Positions 1 to 11,177 of a DNA stretch of 64,000 bases are shown here, piece by piece. The stretch lies in the NCBI GenBank assembly GCA_018907035.1, contig JACCIC010000001.1:7948501-8012500 (forward strand), written 5' to 3'. This DNA is from Sycobia sp. Sy_11. Taxonomy: Eukaryota > Arthropoda > Insecta > Hymenoptera > Epichrysomallidae. Position numbers and translations under genes: made by a program. Under the pieces are notes generated by a model, which saw only the letters and a list, made by a program, of their open reading frames with translations, was not told where the DNA came from and ran no database searches. Numbering within the stretch: position 1 is the stretch's first letter; each line of letters starts with the position of its first letter.

Positions 1-490
1 ATGACGTAATTGTTAAAACAAGTGTTAGTAATATGATAAACTCTTTTGTGAAACAAGCCAACTTATTCTATTTACCTTTGTTTTATTGATATGTTATTTT
101 TCTTTTGTGAATTATCATTGCTATTGCATTTTACTTTTTTCTTTTTGTATTGAAAATCTTATATTATTACTTATATTTAATTATAGTTAATATCTTTCTC
201 CTCTCATCCCCATTATAGATGGTAACAGTAAAATTTTGAATTTAATATTTTCATAGCTATATTTTCATAGTCATTAAAAAACATATTTTTTTAGTATTTC
301 TGGAAAAAAACACCGCTTTGCCCATGGGTACACCCGAAACGAAATGGTGTTATGTTTATGGCTTTCCAAATTTTTTCTGAATATTAAATTTCTGCCAAAA
401 GATATTTTTCGATATTCGTAGTCTTTGTTCATCAAAATAACTAATATCCCTCGATGCATGGGTAGTTTCAATAATGTTTGTACTTTTATG
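1..490. other. AT-rich stretch without a recognisable gene
   Basis: No coding region, RNA gene or repeat could be supported. The minus-strand open frame across about 274-570 runs out of the adjacent mariner terminus into unrelated AT-rich DNA and matches nothing I recognise. Confidence 0.5.
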
Positions 491-1620
491 TACGAGGTCC
501 GACAAATAAGTAATGTGATCGATTTTATTTCTCGGCCTGTGGTAACACTGCGAACCTGTAACTCCGCCACCGAAATAGTAGATCCCTACTCTCTCGATTA
601 AGACCTTGACGACCCTTGTACCGTCATTTCTTCGCCAGCTGTTTAGTATTTTGTAACAATGCGTGAGTAGTGCACGTCACGAAAAATCGAGGCGCGGAGT
701 GGAAGGCCAATTTAAGTGCGAACCGACACGAATGCGCTACGCGTGCGTGCCCTTGTTCGTCAAAACCAGTGACTAACCATTCGAATGTTGACTGACGAGT
801 TGAATATTGAAAACAGTTAAAAAGATTTTAAGCGAAGATCGCCATGAGAAAGCTGTGCGCGAAGATGGTACCAAAGAACCTTTCAGATGAGCAAAAAGCC
901 CACCAATGCCCAGGATTGTCTCGAACAGATTGAAAGTGATCCTACTCTTCTCGATCGAGTTATTACTGGTGATAAAAGTTGGTTCTTCCAATATGACTCC
1001 AAAACTAAACGACAAAGCCAATAATGGCTGTTCCTTGGAATGCCAAGGTCAAAGAAAGTGAGAATGAGTAAGCCCAAAGTGAAAACCATGTTCATTTGCT
1101 TCTTCAACAGTAAAGGGTTGGTTCCAAAGAGTTTATACCACCTGGACAAATTATAAATTAAGTATTCTACAGCAGAGTGCTCGAAAAATCACGAAAAAAG
1201 GTGCTCAGAGTACGTCCAGAGATCGCGAAGACTAGGGTACTGCATCACGACAATGCTCCCTGTCACAATACGTTCAGTGTCTCTCAGTTTTTAGTGACTA
1301 AAGACATCGCAACGTTACTACAACCGCCCTATTCACCGGACATGTTACTCTGTGACTTTTTCCTATTCCCCCATTTGAAAAAAATCGTCAAAGGGCAACA
1401 TTGTGACTCCGTTGAAGACATCCAAGAATCTGTGACGAGGGTACTCGGAGAGGTCCCACAAGAAGTGTTCCAGAATTGTTACGAAAACTGTAAAACTTGC
1501 TGGAATAAGCGTAAGATGCGGGAGGGGGCTAATTTGAAGGGGATTGCAGCGATTTACCTTAATTTTGAAATATACTCGATTTTTAAATTTTGTCGCATTA
1601 CTTAATTGTCTGACCTCGTA
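491..1620 (+). mobile_element. degenerate mariner element with both terminal inverted repeats
   Basis: The left end reads cgaggtccgacaaataagta after a TA dinucleotide. The right end is its near-perfect complement (tacttaattgtctgacctcg) followed by TA. The termini therefore match over about 25 bp with a TA target duplication, as expected for Tc1/mariner. The length, about 1.13 kb, is below the usual 1.28-1.3 kb because part of the 5' half of the transposase is missing. The body encodes a broken mariner transposase on the plus strand. Confidence 0.9.
780..1605 (+). pseudogene. mariner transposase remnant (DD34D)
   Basis: The pieces are in several frames. Near 790-900 is the helix-turn-helix/linker end, with the recognisable CAKMVPKNLS motif. 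At 955-1020 is the first catalytic block TGDKSWFFQYD, and an in-frame stop follows near 1021. From 1177 to 1605 an open frame carries HHDNAPCHN and SPDMLLCDFFLFP. The second and third aspartates are separated by exactly 34 residues, as in mariner DD34D transposases. Frameshifts, a stop and the lost N-terminus make it inactive. Confidence 0.9.
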
Positions 1621-1673
1621 TATACAAGTAACATGAATGAATATCGACAGTATTAATATATACGTGTAAATTA

Positions 1674-1720
<47 letters not shown>
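1674..1720. repeat. (TA)n microsatellite
   Basis: About 46 bp of nearly uninterrupted TA. It is the first of about a dozen arrays of similar length in the window. Confidence 0.95.
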
Positions 1721-1723
<3 letters not shown>

Positions 1724-1878
1724 CTATAATATAAATATTACATGGGATAAATAATCGTCTAAATTTCCTCATTTCTAATATATATATATATATAAGAGAA
1801 TGTATATCTGCATGTATGTCCTTTATAGGCGTGGTAACTAATGCACTGATCAGGAGTAGACAATAGCCTTTTTTTAGA

Positions 1879-1934
1879 ATACAATATACTCAATTTATGA
1901 ATTTTATTGTATTACTTAATTGTCTGACCTCGTA
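1879..1934 (+). mobile_element. solo right end of a second copy of the same mariner
   Basis: The last ~50 bp repeat the right end of the element that closes at 1620 (compare about 1570-1620), including tacttaattgtctgacctcg and the following ta. No transposase sequence precedes it. It is either a relic of a second insertion or a local duplication of the end. Confidence 0.8.
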
Positions 1935-3849
1935 GATCGCATTTATAAAAATCTAAAAAAAAATTAGGGTTTTGTACTGATTTCTGAAGGTCTCTATCTT
2001 TTAGAAAAATGAATAAATTGAGTTAAAAAAAGATTCTTGAAGTTCAAATTTAGTTTAGTTAATGACAATCGTGATAAAAATCTTATATATTTTTAAATCT
2101 AATATATTTTTTCACCATTCTTGACCGTTTTACAACAACGTTTTTGTAAACATTTTTTTTATTTCAGCGTTTACGTAAATTAACTAGCTCGTTTAATTGA
2201 ACATTAATTTAATTTTTTATCTTTAGATATATTATATGTTTTATATATGTTTTAGATAGTTAGTACCTAATAATCATACAGCAAATAGTAGTATATTTGT
2301 TAAAACTACGACGAATTTTTTAAAGTAGATTCTTGTTAATTTTTGAAAAAAAATTTTTATCCATATTAATGACCTATAATATACAAACAAAAACTTTTAT
2401 TTTTATTCAAAGCATTCACCTTAACTTTGTAATTATGGCCAAAAGTATCAATACTTATACTTTTTTATCTTTTTTTTCATATCTTAAATGCTTTCACTAC
2501 TTTTATTATTGTCGTGCTAATTTTATAACCCAAATCATCAAAATTTTGAAAAATAAATAGAAGAGCATGTTTACTCATAATTCATAATAATTTAACATTG
2601 ATAGAAAACCAAACACCGCTAAGAATTACATTGAATCTAATATTATGTGCATTTTACTAAATTATTAACTTATTCATATTGTAAATCGCATTCAAGTAAC
2701 AAGTAAATTTTCATTACTTACGAAAATTCTATTGAATGCTAGCTTCCGAATAGTTAAATTGTAACTAACGTTTTTATCTGTCGATGTATTATATATTCAA
2801 TGGTAGTATTGGTGTGTATGTGCATTTGTGCGAGCGCACGCATGCGTGTGTGTACATAAATGTTTATGTGAATCAGTAAATTGAAATGATATTGTAATGC
2901 TATCCACCGTAAATATATAGAATTTTTTGAACGAGGACATCAGAGTATAGCACGTATTTACATCATAATAATGAAATTATTACACGTGTACATTGTCTGA
3001 GAATAATTATATGCTGATAATTTTTTTCTTTACATATGATTTACCATTGTATATTCTTCCGATTATGAATGGCAAATATATTTCATCTGGGTTACAAGAG
3101 TTATCATTTTTAAAATTAAAAATATTTACATTATTTGATAACTCATTTCTTCTAAACTCGTGTTTGTTTAGATTTACGTGGATGGAAGATTGACCGCTGT
3201 TTGTACTCTGCAGCTAGCCGAGCCCGACAATGGATATATACGGTGTTTCCGAAAGAACTAATCAACGTATCACGACTGTATCGAGAGGGAAAAGTTATGT
3301 GTAACTTCCAATCAATTTTGTGCTATTGTAAATAGATTTTCCGCTATGCGCCAGTGTCCATCGCCAATCAGGACCCACAGATCTCGGCCAGTGCTCATGG
3401 GCCTGGAAAAGGAGAAACTAGGCGGAACTATTAACAACGAAAAACAAAACAAAATGGTGGGACAGTCGATGAACGCCTAACTAATGCGCAGGCCAATACC
3501 GTGGTTATAAAAACCGACGTTTTTTTATGCCACTTAGACGTGATCTCATTACTTTATTAAGCTGCATTTCCGTTAAAACTATTTATTTATTATTATTTTT
3601 TAGAGTTTTAGATATATTTGTATAAATTATATAATTTGTATAAACTATAAATACTGTTATTTATAGGGATGCATATAAAATGCACTTAGCTATTTGTTTT
3701 AATGATCCATTGTTTTAATACGTTATTTTTATTTTTATTTTATTATTAATTTTATTTTATTTTTATTTTTAAATTTTAGTATAATTTATTGTAGTAATAA
3801 GTTTTAATTCAGATTCGTATTCAAGGGGTTGTATTTGATTAAGTTGTAT
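1935..3849. other. AT-rich intergenic DNA, no gene seen
   Basis: Short open frames (for example 2333-2560 and 2993-3193) have the composition of random AT-rich DNA and no family motifs. A slightly more GC-rich patch at about 3,190-3,560 has no readable frame. T-rich repeats lie at 3,720-3,780. Confidence 0.5.
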
Positions 3850-3958
3850 TTCAAATTATATTCAGGGGGTGAACATAAACAAGGACAGTCTGACTGTCAT
3901 TATTTTAGCTAATATATTATATCAGAAAGACTGTAAGACCGATAAAAATATTTATTAA
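3850..3958 (+). repeat. dispersed structured repeat, copy 1
   Basis: It holds the ordered blocks shared with copies at 23.1, 28.5, 62.0 and 62.9 kb: ggggtgaacataaacaagg, then gacagtctgactgtc (a short palindrome), an AT-rich spacer, and gactgtaagaccgataaaaa followed by tatttatta. The acagtc and gactgt blocks are complementary, so the unit can fold into a hairpin. The CTGANGA-type core seen in other copies is not found upstream of this one. Confidence 0.75.
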
Positions 3959-4094
3959 ACTAATTTGATACTTTGAATGATCATTAAAATTAGTCTATAG
4001 TACTACAAACTGAAAATAACTTATTATCAATAAATGTATTACAAATTGTAATAAACCATAGAAAATGTTAGCTTTAAAGTTAAAATAATTTATA

Positions 4095-5374
4095 TTGGGT
4101 GAACAAATAAGTTTTCATCGGTTTTTCTAAAGAAATAAGAATCCATTGTAAAAAAAGTTACAAATAATGTCATTCAAAATATTACCCATCACTTTCTAGT
4201 ACTTTTGACCATCTGTCGGGCAGCAAGTGGATACCCCGTCTAAAAAAATTGTTCGTCTTTCGAGGCGATCCATGAATCGAACCATTTCTTCAATTCCTCG
4301 TAAAAAGTGAAGTGCTGCTCAGCCAGACCATCAGTCATCGACCGGAATAGGTGGTCGTCTAAAGGTGTAATGTCTGATAAAAACGGCGAGTGGGGTAGGA
4401 CGTCCCAATTCAGTGCGTCTAACGTTTCTTTTACGATTTTTGCAACAGGTGGCCGAGCGTTGTAATGATGAAAAATGACTTTATCGTGACTGTTGGCATA
4501 TTATGGACGTTTAATCATCAATACTCGGCTCAATTGTATCAGTTGTTGTTGGTAACGTTTCCCGGTGACGGTTTGATTGTGTTGAAGTAGTTCGTAATAG
4601 GTTACTCCAAGCTGATCCCACCAAATGCACAGCATTAGCTTCTTGCCATGAGTGTTTGGTTTGGCCATCGATGTAGAGGCATGCTCGGGATTACTCTATG
4701 ACTTCCTACGCTTTGCGTTGCGTAGTAAATCCACTTTTCGTCTCTCGTCACGATTCGATGTAGAAATGCTTTACGATTTTGCCTTTAGAGCAATTGTTCG
4801 CAAGCGAATAAGCGACGCTCGACTTCTCTTCAGTTCGTAAGGAAACCAATTTTCTTGCTTTAGGAACATACCCAGGATTTTGAGATGTTGTGAAATAGTT
4901 TGCCGAGTCACTACTACCTCTTGTGCAAGTTCTTCTTGCGTTTGGCACCGATCTTCCTGCAGGAAAGCTTCCAATTCTGTGTCACCATACTCGTTGGGCA
5001 TTCCACTGCTTATTTTGTTCTCCACGTCAAGATCACCACTTTTATATTTTTGGAACTACTCCCGACGACTTTTCTCACACAAATTGACATCACCATATGC
5101 TTTTATGAGTAGCCGATGTGCTTCAGCTGTAGATGGATTTAAACGAAAGAAGTAAATTAACTATTCCCGCAAATGGCGCTTACTTAGCTCAAAACTTCAT
5201 ATTTTAACACGATGAGAACTTAGTGATACGAGCAAAAAGTTAGAGGTATTAAAAGGTTATACTGTTTTCAAATGTCAACTTATACTATACGACTTTTTAC
5301 AGCTGACAATTTCGATGTTATTATATCGGTGGTGCCATCTTTTCAAAACGACGGAAACTTATTTATAAACCTAA
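4095..5374 (-). mobile_element. mariner element, second lineage, minus strand
   Basis: The left terminus ttgggtgaacaaataagttt matches the complement of the right terminus (ttaggtttataaataagttt). The 1.28-kb span is full length for mariner. The left end is preceded by TA, while the right flank has lost it. The transposase lies on the minus strand and is degenerate. Confidence 0.88.
4200..5025 (-). pseudogene. mariner transposase remnant
   Basis: Reading on the minus strand, 5025-4771 encodes the DNA-binding half (LEAFLQEDRCQTQEELAQEV, then a TRQTISQHLK helix and a W-x-PYEL linker). The catalytic half continues in shifting frames with EKWIYY. A block equivalent to HDNARP reads HHYNARPPVAK, and a final LFRSM segment follows. 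In the second catalytic block the aspartate is replaced by tyrosine, and many stops interrupt the frame, so it is dead. Confidence 0.85.
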
Positions 5375-6629
5375 TGAATGAATTGCATATTTTTAATTTA
5401 TGCACAATATAAATCTTTGTAAATATTTGCTCATCAATAATAATAATATAAACTCCGTGTTGAAATTTTTTAGCTTCAAGCCAAATGTAAAAATGTAACG
5501 GAACTTAAAAAAACTAATTACTTCATTTAAAACTGGAGAATGTAATCTGTGAAGCTTACATGAAACTTTGATGAAATATCGGGTTTTGTTTTCATGTCAT
5601 GTGCTGTATCATCAAGCATCATTTTTTTATTCTACATAACATATATAATTACCATCATACTAACTGTAAAAAAATATGAAGTTTTTATTATTTAATAAAA
5701 GATTCTCGAACCATGGTCACAGTTTAGTTATTAATATAACAAAAGAAATACAACTCTTATTTCGCTTATACGCTGTCGTCGCCGTTTTCTCTCACAAACG
5801 GATATCACGCCTAACTAGAACGCCCGAAAATCGGTGCCCTTTTACCGCGACATTTCTGCCGTGTACGATCGGAGTTTTCCAATGCATCCTGTCGTCCGGG
5901 TAATGCGTAAGGTTGCGTGAGCCCTCAGTTCGACCAACCTTTCCCACTCATTCTCCTCCCAACTCTCGACACACACACGTTGCAATTGGAGGAGTCCGAG
6001 CTCTCCCGTTACTTTGCTATCCTCGTCGCTTTCGCGTCCTTTCTCACGGTACCGACGCAACTCTACGTGGCTCTTGCTATTAAAATAGGAGAAGAATAAA
6101 ACTGGATCTTACATTAGAAGGATACCTCGCTGTTGGAAAGGGCCAGAATAGTAGCTCTTCTCGTTGCTCCGCCTCTGAGCTGGCCGTGACACGCTCTCTG
6201 TGCGTTTATTGGACGCGGTCGCCACCACGTCGGCTGCTCATTAGCCCACCAGCTCTTCGATTCCTACTTGTCATGATATGCTTCCTCTCCTTTGTCTCGT
6301 CTCCGTGGCATTTCACGCGATACTTCTACCCTCTAAAATACACAGTGCAACACTCTCGCGCTCATCCGCCCTCTCTAACACGCAGCGCAACAATCTTGCT
6401 CGACCCTTTTCTACCGCTAGTTTCAGCTGGCTACGCGAGGCTCTTCTCCCTTAATCCGCGGGCCTGATGCCGTGCATGCGGCTTACGGTTTTTTTACTCG
6501 CAATTTCTCTACTTCTTTCCCTTCCTTCTTTCTCTACGTATTCTATTCTATTCTCTCAATTACTTTGTACAACATGCTGTAATATAATAAACATATAATA
6601 AAACCAAATTATCTATATATATATCTCTC

Positions 6630-6681
<52 letters not shown>

Positions 6682-7273
6682 CATCGCTATCCCTCTCGTT
6701 TCCGCGACTTCACAGGCGCCCAGTCTTGATGTGAGCTTCTTTCATGTTCTCTGTATAGTTCATTATTTTCTTAGTTTCAGTTGGACTATAATAATCGGTT
6801 GGTCCATAATAAGTAAATTTTATGTTTTTCCAGTTCATCGAAACTTTTTTTAATATTCTGTGTTTTATATAATTATTTCAGTTACAAACGGCTTTGCCTT
6901 TTTCACTGTCTCTCAGATGCATTTGGGGTATACTTGTTTGTAAAATACTAAGCATTTATCAATCAAATTGAAGAGTATCAGAGATCAGGAGATATGTTTG
7001 GGTGTATTTCTAATCTTTTACATTTCTGTTGAATTTACAGTGATTTATTTATGCGTATCCACTGAATGTAACTTCAATCTTAACCTTTAGACTGCCGGCA
7101 TTTTTGCCTTATCAATTGATATTTTTGATGTGCAAAATTTATACATAAAAACACCTCATATCTCTAGAGTAGCTGTCAAGGTCACAGGTGGCTCATATAT
7201 GAAGCAGTCGACAGCCTAAAGGTTAATTTGTATTATAGTGTATCAATATAGCTTACCATTATAAGCAGGTAGA
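5375..7273. other. intergenic, with a GC-rich unannotated island (about 5,760-6,480)
   Basis: The island is clearly richer in CpG and pyrimidine tracts than its flanks. It has open frames on both strands (5917-6099 and 6186-6467 plus, 6060-5842 minus), but none has recognisable motifs or codon structure. It is followed by AATAAA-like signals near 6,590 and a CT microsatellite. A solo LTR or a non-coding transcript is possible but unproven. Confidence 0.4.
6624..6674. repeat. (CT)n microsatellite
   Basis: About 50 bp of CT dinucleotides interrupted by single substitutions. Confidence 0.9.
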
Positions 7274-7321
7274 TGTTCGAGTTCTGCCCTAATGACCATG
7301 TAAACCTGTAATTGCTTACAG
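7274..7321 (+). repeat. direct repeat A, left copy (possible LTR start)
   Basis: It begins tgttcgag and ends gtaaacctgtaattgcttac. The same sequence with small differences occurs at 8254-8310, immediately after a copia gag fragment. Starting with TG is compatible with an LTR boundary. Confidence 0.5.
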
Positions 7322-7550
7322 TAGACCTACAATATCCGAAGTGTTGAGCATCATGGAGTGCTTTGCATACACCAACCTGCATAGCTTGGTATGTAATGTG
7401 TGTGCGTGTCAGCGTTTTGAAGCTTTAGTTCTAACTAGGCAGCGATAGAGTAAAATTGTTAACTGATCGCATCTTTAATAACCTACTCCTTTTTTTATTT
7501 TATACTAGTGTACATGTTTTATTTTCTTTTAATAAATTTCATTCTTACCA

Positions 7551-7615
7551 AAGTAGTTATTTATTCATTGAGTGTTTGTTAATAATATTCCTATAAATAA
7601 CTATATTATCTGCAA
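7551..7615 (+). repeat. direct repeat B, left copy (possible LTR end)
   Basis: This 65-bp block (aagtagttatttattcattg ... attatctgcaa) recurs almost unchanged at 9448-9512. Flanks diverge on both sides. Together with repeat A it may mark two LTRs around the gag remnant. Confidence 0.55.
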
Positions 7616-7819
7616 AAGTTTATTGTTATAGATTTGCGTCTGCTGTGTTGGTATTTTTAAAAAAATATTAGAATAAAAAATCGAAGCTTCGCTTCAGCGT
7701 ACAAGTGTTAAATTTTGCGGTTCCGTGTTGATCGAATTAATCTTTAAAGATTAGTGTAAAGCGAACTTTTTATTATATCTGATAAGGAGTTCAACTTCGT
7801 TAAATTTATCGAAACTAAT

Positions 7820-8254
7820 AACAGGATGTGGATATTCGATGTTAAAATGGCTCTGGGATCGGTGGAGCTCATTGACTATGTCTATTGTACAGAAGCAGAA
7901 CGAGAGAAAGCAACGAAGATGGAAGAAATGAACAGTCAGTCGCTCAAAGCTATGAGCATTAGAGTACGCTCTGTAGAAATGTGCTTACATCGTTTTGAAT
8001 GAATTGCAAGAAACCAAAAAAAGTATGGAAAAAATTTGGCAACATTTTGGAGTTTATAGCGACGATGCAAAACTTAGTGCATGGAAGGAATTCTACGATT
8101 TTAGCATTAAAGGGAGAAAGAGCTTAGCTGCACAGTTTGAAAATTTTGAGTGTATTTATTAGAATATAACAGATGCAGGTGATAAGCCATCCGATGCAGC
8201 TATACAACTCAAAATCTTGAATAGTTTACCGTCGAAGTTTTCACATTTCCGCAT
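7820..8254 (+). pseudogene. copia-type gag remnant
   Basis: Plus-strand translation across frameshifts gives the copia Gag pattern. First come ELIDYVYCTEAEREKATK and SQSLKAMSI, then KIWQHFGVYSDDAKLSAWKE, FYDFSIK, DAGDKPSDAAIQLKILNSLP and FSHFR. A TAG in the middle and at least two frameshifts interrupt it. Coding similarity stops abruptly at 8254, where direct repeat A begins. Protease, integrase and reverse transcriptase are absent, so this is an internally deleted copy. Confidence 0.8.
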
Positions 8255-8310
8255 GTTCGAGATGCTCGAGTGTTGCCCAAATAACCGTGTAAACCTGTAA
8301 TTGCTTACAG
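8254..8310 (+). repeat. direct repeat A, right copy
   Basis: It matches 7274-7321 and contains a short internal duplication of the tgttcgag/ctcgagtgt type. It joins directly to the truncated gag reading frame. Confidence 0.5.
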
Positions 8311-9447
8311 GTAAGTTTTCTCAAGGCGATACTTAATATAATCTCGTTGAATAGTTTTAATTACTGATAAAGTTAAGATTTTGTAACTGTTTTATCTATT
8401 TATATGGAAGTGCATATTACTACAATATGATATAAAATATAATTTTAAGATACGTATGTATGTAGTGTTAAGATTGAATTATTATAATAAAATCAATTTG
8501 TGAAATTAAAATTGAGATTGGTATTTTTATAAGAACTGTTTGTATTAGGATAATATTACTCGACGTGACTAAAATTATGAATAAAGATGACTGATAGTTA
8601 TAGGATATTAGTCAAAAACAGATTATATAATATTATATTATTAATCTTTCAAAATTAATGGTATGTTATAAATGTAGATGGAAAATTATTATATTACAAA
8701 TAATGATTTTAATGATAAATTATCTATTACACGATATTCTAAAATTATATTCGATTATATTATAAACCGAGGAAAGAAAAACTTGTATTATTTATTTTTA
8801 AAGCAAGTCAGCGAAATTGCCATAATTTATTATAGTTTTTATTTACGAATTTATTGAAATCTATATAGTTAAAACAGAAACTACGCATTCGAATTTAGTA
8901 AGCATTATTTAAGTATATAAAATACAGTACCATCTCGAGTGGCTTTGTAATAACCAGTGGTGTGACTGGAAAATTTCATATTTTCTACAATGAATGGATG
9001 TATGTAATTGAGAGATTCGGTGCCGTGCCCGGAAAACGTAGGTTTTCGAAATCTGTACTTTCTTTGACATGCATTCGTTTGGTGGAAAATATGACTATTT
9101 TCGCATGCTGTTGAACTCTATCAAAACATAAAGATACATTCTACAAAATGTAGAAATAAAATTGTCCACAAAGATTGGATTTTCTTTCCGGGCCATATGG
9201 CTGCGAGACAAAGCTGTTCGAGATAGTCGCGTAACGTTACACTCTTTATCACTAAGTTCACGAAACCTACGTCGATTAGTGGGGACTGAGACTATAAAAA
9301 TACGAGCGTGTGTATTCGAGTCATTATTATTTCGCTGGCTTCGCTAAGGTGCGTTATATATATTTTATATTATATTTTCACCATCATTAAAAATAGTTGT
9401 TTATAAAAAATTGAAGTTTTATTTCATAGTCCATTAGGTGATAATAA
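8311..9447. other. AT-rich DNA ending in a possible LTR-like promoter
   Basis: No gene was seen. An inverted pair (cgtaggttttcg near 9,044 and cgaaacctacg near 9,260) lies upstream of a TATAAAAA at 9,293. If repeats A and B bound an LTR, this stretch would be inside it, but the 5' copy lacks comparable sequence. Confidence 0.35.
9291..9325 (+). promoter_or_regulatory. TATA box plus initiator-like sequence
   Basis: TATAAAAA begins at 9293 and a TCATT initiator-like sequence lies about 28 bp downstream. This is the standard insect core-promoter spacing, in a locally more GC-rich patch. No gene follows directly, so an LTR promoter remnant is the likeliest reading. Confidence 0.3.
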
Positions 9448-9512
9448 AAGTAGTTATTTATTCATTGAGTGTTTGTTAATAATATTCATTTAAATAACTA
9501 TATTATCTGCAA
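9448..9512 (+). repeat. direct repeat B, right copy
   Basis: It is nearly identical to 7551-7615 (aagtagttatttattcattg ... attatctgcaa). Confidence 0.6.
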
Positions 9513-9649
9513 TAATTTCGATTTTATATGAATTTTCAAATTAGGTTTATTGTATAATGGAATGTTTTAATTATATAGAATTTTTGTTAGTTTCGTAGCA
9601 TATATTTTTTTCAGGGTAAATTCTGACGGTTTATATTTCATCTTTACAT

Positions 9650-10630
9650 GTACGAGGAGTTTTCAAACATTAAATTTTCTTTGTTGGCAAAAAAAATAAA
9701 TTATTAGTTTTCTGTTAAAAAGATTGATTATATCCTTTTACACTTAAAGTATTTTTCTACGTATCCGCCTGTAACTTCAATATAATTTTTAATTTATTCG
9801 CAAGCTTAACTAGGCTTTCTTGAAAAAAAAATGACGTGCCTTGTTTTGGTCCACGATTTAACAACTTATTCGTGTTCATTATTTGAAGCAAAATGCTGGT
9901 CACTCAAACGTCATTTCAGAATTTGTATTGTCAACCCATGGTTCATTTCCTATCACAATACATGAGTAAAGATTATTGCCTTATTTTTCAAACATTGGAA
10001 AAAAGTTTTGGACAGCGTGAAGTCAATTTTGTTTGTGGCTACCGGAAACAAGACATGGGACACATCTTACACAAACTTTACTGTTACCAAGCCTCTTCAA
10101 GAATATTTGATGGTTTGAAGTTTAGTCAAAGTTGATATTTAGGAAGCTTCGTTTCCAAAATATCATTAATAGTTCCTCGTCTGTGCTCCTGAATAATTTT
10201 GCAACCGCCGCAAATGTGTCATGAGTAATGGCGTTTTTTGGGCATCCTGCACGCTGCTCATCGTGCACTTCTGTTGGTTTGTCTGTGCACATCTTCACAC
10301 CATCAGCACACTTATACAATAGTTACTATATATAGTTAATAATTTGCTATAAGTTACTATATATAGTTAATAATTTGCTATAAATTGATAGCTGTTTAAC
10401 CCTTTTGAAGATAAAAAAACGGATTCTCGCACGTAATTCACAATCGGGTCCACTTTGCACCGCTATCTTCACGATTGTAAAGGTCTTACTGCAGAATAAA
10501 CTATTTTTGGCCACCAAAGCGAATTCTGCTCTTATTGATACTACTACAACTATGATAAGTTCAAGTGCACTTGGTGGCATCTGAGAGAAACCGAAACTAC
10601 CGAAACTTACTTTTTGAAAATCCCTCTTAT
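9650..10630 (-). mobile_element. internally deleted mariner, third lineage, minus strand
   Basis: The termini tacgaggagttttcaaacat (left) and the complement of ttactttttgaaaatccctc (right) match over about 20 bp and are TA-bounded. The ~980-bp body holds a mariner transposase on the minus strand with stops and a shortened middle. Confidence 0.75.
9740..10560 (-). pseudogene. mariner transposase remnant
   Basis: In minus-strand order it shows CELRARIRFF (helix-turn-helix region), TEVHDEQRAGCPKNAITHDT (the usual linker), then VCVRCVPC. An eroded IVIGNEPWVDNT follows (equivalent to IVTGDETWV, with the catalytic Asp changed to Asn). A C-terminal GGYVEK resembling the family's GDYVEK ending closes it. 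Several stops and missing catalytic blocks show it is dead. Confidence 0.8.
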
Positions 10631-11159
10631 TCTGCTGTGTGGTTTTACAATTTTGCTGTTACTTATTTAAATTTTTACAGAATTATCAGTAATAAGTATT
10701 TCATTTTCTATTCGGTTCAGTTTATTTTTGAATGTGTTGTTTTCATTAATGTGGTTAATTTTATTCTATTTTTCATGCCAGTTATGACTGGAGTGCTGTG
10801 GCTTATATTAAATGTCATTAAATTATCCTTTTGTGTTTTGTTTACGATTCAGTAATTTCAACGAAATGATGTCCCTCATGTGTGTATGTATGTATGTGTA
10901 TATGTTTATGTATATATATATGTGTGTGTGTATGTGTGTATATTTATATATGTGTGTATGCGTGTGTATATTTTTTTTATAGCCGTAGGCATAGCAAGCT
11001 CTGCACTAATGTCCTCTCGAAAACAGCATCCCGCCGGAACTATCAGGGAATATTACTTCGCCGGGGCTGTTGGTTAGCCTATACGGCTCCTCTTCCTATG
11101 ACATTATCCTACGTCCCCCATCCACACAAGTGATCAAGCGATCGGTGTTCATCCTTTGC
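10631..11159. other. intergenic, with a TG/TA-rich microsatellite at about 10,876-10,977
   Basis: The open frame 10565-10855 overlaps the mariner terminus and has no recognisable motif. The microsatellite is an imperfect tgta/tatg array. Confidence 0.5.
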
Positions 11160-11177
11160 AAATTAAAATAGAATCAG

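Noticed and set aside
5842..6467. Open frames in the GC-rich island
   Set aside because: Frames on both strands are of similar length and none has a conserved motif, so no strand is favoured.
10565..10855. 96-residue hydrophobic plus-strand frame
   Set aside because: It starts inside a mariner terminus. The hydrophobic residues come from T-rich DNA, and there is no supporting signal.
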